A stretch of DNA of 64,000 bases, from the NCBI RefSeq assembly GCF_002351485.1, contig NZ_NWMW01000002.1:372001-436000 (forward strand), read 5' to 3'. Every line of letters begins with the position of its first letter. Positions within the stretch are counted from its first letter, which is position 1. Origin of the DNA: Sphingomonas spermidinifaciens (GTDB lineage: Bacteria > Pseudomonadota > Alphaproteobacteria > Sphingomonadales > Sphingomonadaceae). The notes under the pieces are model-generated. The model worked only from the letters and a program-made list of their open reading frames with translations. It was not told where the DNA came from and ran no database searches. This document shows positions 61,376-64,000 of this stretch, piece by piece. A program made the translations under genes and the position numbers.

Positions 61376-62296
61376 ATGACCGACGACAATCGCGAGGAGC
61401 CGAAGGGCTCGCAATTTTCAGAGCTTCTACAGGAGCTCGAACTGTTCGGGCGCAGGCCATTCGACGATGAGCTTGATCCCCGCCCTTTGCCCGAGGGCCG
61501 GCTGGTGGAGGGCGCCGCCGCCGACAGCTTCGATGCGATGATCGCTTGTCTCGGCGACACCCGCCTCGAGCCCGACCTGGAGGATCTGCTCTGGGGCTTC
61601 ACCAATGTCTTCCACCGTGCGGTCGAGCGGATCGAACGCGATCTCGACGGCAACGAACTCGGCCAGCGCCGGCTGCAGCGCGAGCAGGACGGCTCGGAGG
61701 TCAAGTCGGTCGAGCTGGAAACGGCGATCGCCGAAGGCCGCACCATGATCGAACGGCGCGACGCTATGGAGGCGTTCCGCGAAGCCTTTGCCGAGCAGTT
61801 CCGCCATCATCTCCGCAAGCCCTGGCTGCCGCGCAACGGATCGATGCTCAACCGCCGCGCGGTGACTGCGGCGGTGATCGAGAGCCGCGAGTTCGTCAAC
61901 GACCGGCGTCATGCCGACGCGAAGCTGCTCGTGCCGCCTGGCGAGCGCATCTACCTGAGCGGCGGTGCCGACTATCCCGACCATCGCAAGGTCTGGCAGC
62001 TGCTTGACAAGATCCATGGCCGCCATCCGCAGATGGTGCTGCTGCACGGCGCTTCGCGAACCGGTGCCGAGCACATCTCAGCCCTTTGGGCACGCGAGCG
62101 CAAGGTGCCGCAGGTGCCGTGTCCACCCGATTTCTCGAAACACAGCCGTGGATCTGCGCCGTTCAAGCGCAACGATCAGGTGATCGGCCTGATGCCCCGC
62201 GGTATCATCATCTTCCCCGGCGGCGGCATCCAGGACAATCTGTTCGACAAGGCACGCAGCGCCGGTATCCCGGTCATCGATCACCGGCGGGAATGA
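61376..62296 (+). CDS. DUF2493 (SLOG-fold) protein
   Basis: 306 residues. The N-terminal two-thirds are helical and acidic (SFDAMIACLGDTRLEPDLED, VERIERDLDGNELGQRRLQR). The C-terminal DUF2493/SLOG Rossmann-like domain has IYLSGGADYPDHRKVWQLLD, MVLLHGASRTGAEHISALWA and GIIIFPGGGIQDNLFDKARS, with the G-G and P-G-G loops expected to bind a nucleotide. SLOG proteins bind nucleotide derivatives, some in antiviral signalling. GGAGACAAGG precedes ATG 61376. Confidence 0.88.
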   Translation: MTDDNREEPKGSQFSELLQELELFGRRPFDDELDPRPLPEGRLVEGAAADSFDAMIACLGDTRLEPDLEDLLWGFTNVFHRAVERIERDLDGNELGQRRLQREQDGSEVKSVELETAIAEGRTMIERRDAMEAFREAFAEQFRHHLRKPWLPRNGSMLNRRAVTAAVIESREFVNDRRHADAKLLVPPGERIYLSGGADYPDHRKVWQLLDKIHGRHPQMVLLHGASRTGAEHISALWARERKVPQVPCPPDFSKHSRGSAPFKRNDQVIGLMPRGIIIFPGGGIQDNLFDKARSAGIPVIDHRRE

Positions 62297-62416
62297 TCGC
62301 CGCCTTCAACCCGGCCGAAGCCGGGCGTTCCGTCCTGGGCCCGCGCCGGCGCGGCGCAACCTGGGCCTTCGGCGCCAGGTCCGCCACTTCGTTGCGGCCC
62401 GCCGGGTGCGCCCCGC

Positions 62417-62473
62417 CTCCTGTCGCGGTCCCGCGCCGTCTCTCCCCCGGCTTCGGTCGGCATGCGACAGGAG
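62417..62473 (+). promoter_or_regulatory. Inverted repeat that would hide the ribosome-binding site of the sigma-like gene
   Basis: CTCCTGTCGC (62417-62426) is the exact complement of GCGACAGGAG (62464-62473). The second arm contains the Shine-Dalgarno sequence ACAGGAG for the gene starting at 62481. In the RNA a 10-bp stem with a 37-base loop would cover it, a classic translation-switch layout (inferred). Confidence 0.6.
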
Positions 62474-62480
62474 AATGATC

Positions 62481-62687
62481 ATGAACCGCGAACTTCGCAG
62501 ATTGCGCAATGCCCTCGACGCCATGCCCGATCCCGAGCGTCAGGTGTTCGATCGCGCACGTTACCGCGACCTCGACTATTTCCAGATCGCGGCCGAACTC
62601 GGCATCACCGTCGCCGAGGTCGAGCGGCGCCTAGGGTCCGCCATGGCTCATCTCATAGAGTTTCGCGACGTCCCGAGGGAACATTGA
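62481..62687 (+). CDS. Small sigma-70 region 4-like HTH protein
   Basis: 68 residues made almost only of a sigma region-4-like helix-turn-helix: LRRLRNALDAMPDPERQVFD, RARYRDLDYFQIAAELGITV, AEVERRLGSAMAHLIE. There is no region 2, so it is not a full sigma factor; it may bind DNA or RNA polymerase as an anti- or co-regulator. An in-frame ATG six bases earlier (62475) is too close to the ribosome-binding site. Translation is probably governed by the overlapping inverted repeat. Confidence 0.75.
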   Translation: MNRELRRLRNALDAMPDPERQVFDRARYRDLDYFQIAAELGITVAEVERRLGSAMAHLIEFRDVPREH

Positions 62688-62718
62688 GGAAACGGCCAGC
62701 CACAGCTAGGAAATGATC

Positions 62719-63624
62719 ATGCGCGTCGATCTCGACCATCTTCCCGAAGTCCAGCAGGCCGAGCTCGCGCGCGTGCGCGACACGCTGATGGCGGAGTTCG
62801 CGCAGGCGATCTCGACCAGCACCCAGCCTTGGAAGAAGAACGGCAAAATCCTCAAGATCATCCTGTTCGGCAGCTATGCGCGCAACGACTGGGTCGATGA
62901 GCCGGAAAACGGATATCAGTCCGACTTCGACCTGCTCGTGATCGTCAGCCACGAGGACCTGACCGATGTCGCCGCCTACTGGTATATCGCGGAGGACAAG
63001 ATCCTCCACGATCCCACGGTCCAGCGGCCGGTCAACATCATCGTCCACACCCTCGACGAGGTGAACAAGGCGCTCCAGCGCGGCGAGTATTTCTGGGTCG
63101 ATATCGTTCGGGACGGGGTGGTCTTGTACGAGCTGCCGCAGCATGCGCTGGCGGCGCCGAAGCCGCTGACGCCTGCGGCTGCGCTGGCGATGGCGCTGGG
63201 ATACTTTGATCGATGGGTCCCGAGCGTTGATGCCTTCATTCGAGGCGCGAACTACGCCAAAAACGACGGTGATCTGAACAAGGCTGCGTTCGACCTCCAC
63301 CAAGCAACGGAACGACTTTACATATGCTTCTTGCTCGTGCGCACGCTATATTTTCCAAGGTCGCACAACATCAAATTTCTGCGATCGCTCTCGGAGGATA
63401 AGGACCCGCGGCTCGTCGATGCATGGCCGCGTACTTCCAGAATTGATCGCCGTCGCTTCGAGTTGCTCAAGCGCGCTTACGTCGAGGCGCGTTACTCGCC
63501 GAGTTACGAGATCAGCGTCGAGGACCTTGATGCCTTGACGGTGGCGGTCAGGCAACTCCGAGACATCGTGGAAGCACTGAGTCTGGAGCAGCTGGAAATG
63601 CTCCGGTCAGAAGCCGGCGCTTGA
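62719..63624 (+). CDS. MNT-HEPN fusion protein (nucleotidyltransferase plus HEPN)
   Basis: 301 residues. The N-terminal minimal nucleotidyltransferase has LFGSYARNDWVD and SDFDLLVIV (G-S motif plus D-x-D). The C-terminal HEPN domain includes AAFDLHQATERLYICFLLVR and a nearby Arg-His stretch (RTLYFPRSHNIKFL). MNT and HEPN usually occur as separate antitoxin and toxin; here both are in one chain, so it may be a self-regulated toxin or defence enzyme. AGGAA precedes ATG 62719, with another ATG at 62713 closer to it. Confidence 0.85.
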   Translation: MRVDLDHLPEVQQAELARVRDTLMAEFAQAISTSTQPWKKNGKILKIILFGSYARNDWVDEPENGYQSDFDLLVIVSHEDLTDVAAYWYIAEDKILHDPTVQRPVNIIVHTLDEVNKALQRGEYFWVDIVRDGVVLYELPQHALAAPKPLTPAAALAMALGYFDRWVPSVDAFIRGANYAKNDGDLNKAAFDLHQATERLYICFLLVRTLYFPRSHNIKFLRSLSEDKDPRLVDAWPRTSRIDRRRFELLKRAYVEARYSPSYEISVEDLDALTVAVRQLRDIVEALSLEQLEMLRSEAGA

Positions 63625-64000
63625 GCGAACTCAGTTTGAAGAGTGCTGGCGTTTCGCGCCTGCAGCGCGACCGCGCTCTATGCCGCTGCGCGGCACCGAG
63701 CCCCTCAGGATCTCGGCCGCCAAGGGCGGTGACGACCACGAACGCGGCAAGGTCCGCTTTGCGCCCCAACATCAGTCATTCAGCCAACCGCGAGAATATC
63801 TCAGAAGCGGACGTTGCCAAACCTCTGCGCTTAGGAGCTTTATGCGCGCTTCGGGCTCGATTACATGCCTGCGCGGCCAAATGTGTCAGCATTCCTGCGA
63901 GCCCGCCAGCTGGCGAGGAGGGCAAGTGCTTCACGCGGGAGGGGGGGGATGGATCGGCTGCGCCGCGGCGATCGCTCGCCTAGCCCCCGTTACACTCCCC
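63625..64000. other. Terminal stretch without recognised gene
   Basis: About 375 bases at the right edge. One plus-strand open frame (63621-63983) has no ribosome-binding site and an unlikely composition. A G-rich run (GCGGGAGGGGGGGATGG) occurs near 63938-63954. The next gene probably starts outside the window. Confidence 0.4.

Noticed and set aside
63621-63983. 120-codon plus-strand frame at the right edge
   Set aside because: No ribosome-binding site, overlaps the MNT-HEPN stop, and composition is typical of random GC-rich DNA.

Overview
Organism and nature of the window. The DNA is GC-rich and alphaproteobacterial, most like a sphingomonad. This rests on gene content (MipA/OmpV, DUF3034, DUF3606, DUF6088/AbiEii, the DUF932-ParB-Toprim-DUF2493 block, a FixJ-like regulator next to a LOV kinase) and is inference, since no 16S or tRNA gene is present. 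Many genes look accessory, and remnants of two insertion-sequence families, several frameshifted genes and a plasmid/island-type block at the right end suggest a mosaic replicon: a plasmid, chromid or genomic island. Layout 1-15.5 kb. A NUDIX gene is cut by the left edge. Next come a GH130 glycoside phosphorylase-like protein, HdeD, an alpha/beta hydrolase, a DUF4010/MgtC membrane protein and an IS6-family transposase remnant. A compact module follows: a GGDEF-EAL receptor, a secreted cupredoxin, DUF3034 and an exported truncated haemoglobin. Then comes a sensory island with a REC-GAF protein, a LOV-type hybrid histidine kinase and a FixJ-like regulator. Layout 15.5-31.2 kb. This is an accessory redox and transport region: MFS transporter, decayed AraC regulator, aldo/keto reductase, NTF2-like protein, MmyB-type repressor facing an NAD-epimerase, and an OmpV-DedA operon. 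It continues with an AraC regulator, an SDR with apparent compensating frameshifts, DUF2147, a three-subunit molybdenum hydroxylase (2Fe-2S subunit, cytochrome c, Mo-binding subunit), a cysteine-synthase-like enzyme and a secreted SRPBCC protein. Layout 31.2-36.9 kb. Copper genes (CopC, CopD, DUF305) lie beside a decayed metal-sensor pair truncated by an IS5-type fragment. A persulfide-detoxification operon follows: metallo-beta-lactamase dioxygenase, SqrR/BigR-like repressor with its two sensing cysteines, rhodanese-DUF2892, and TauE/SafE. Layout 37-52 kb. A MASE1-PAS-GGDEF cyclase is followed by a five-gene minus-strand operon of secreted DUF11-type proteins built around a 1658-residue putative outer-membrane protein. 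A NarL-type regulator, a 44-residue membrane protein and a large hybrid kinase flank it and may control it. Layout 52-64 kb. A dead IS5-type element is followed by a lower-GC gene for a helical membrane-active-looking protein fused to a ricin-type lectin. Next are a decayed AbiE-like toxin-antitoxin pair and DUF3606. The block DUF932, ParB-like, Toprim, DUF2493, sigma-region-4-like protein and MNT-HEPN protein closes the window. Several genes in this block are preceded by strong inverted repeats, including a duplicated leader with a 12-nt identical purine-rich core. Most interesting items: the lectin/pore-former-like protein, the duplicated structured leaders, the DUF11 surface system and the cupredoxin-DUF3034-globin-c-di-GMP module.
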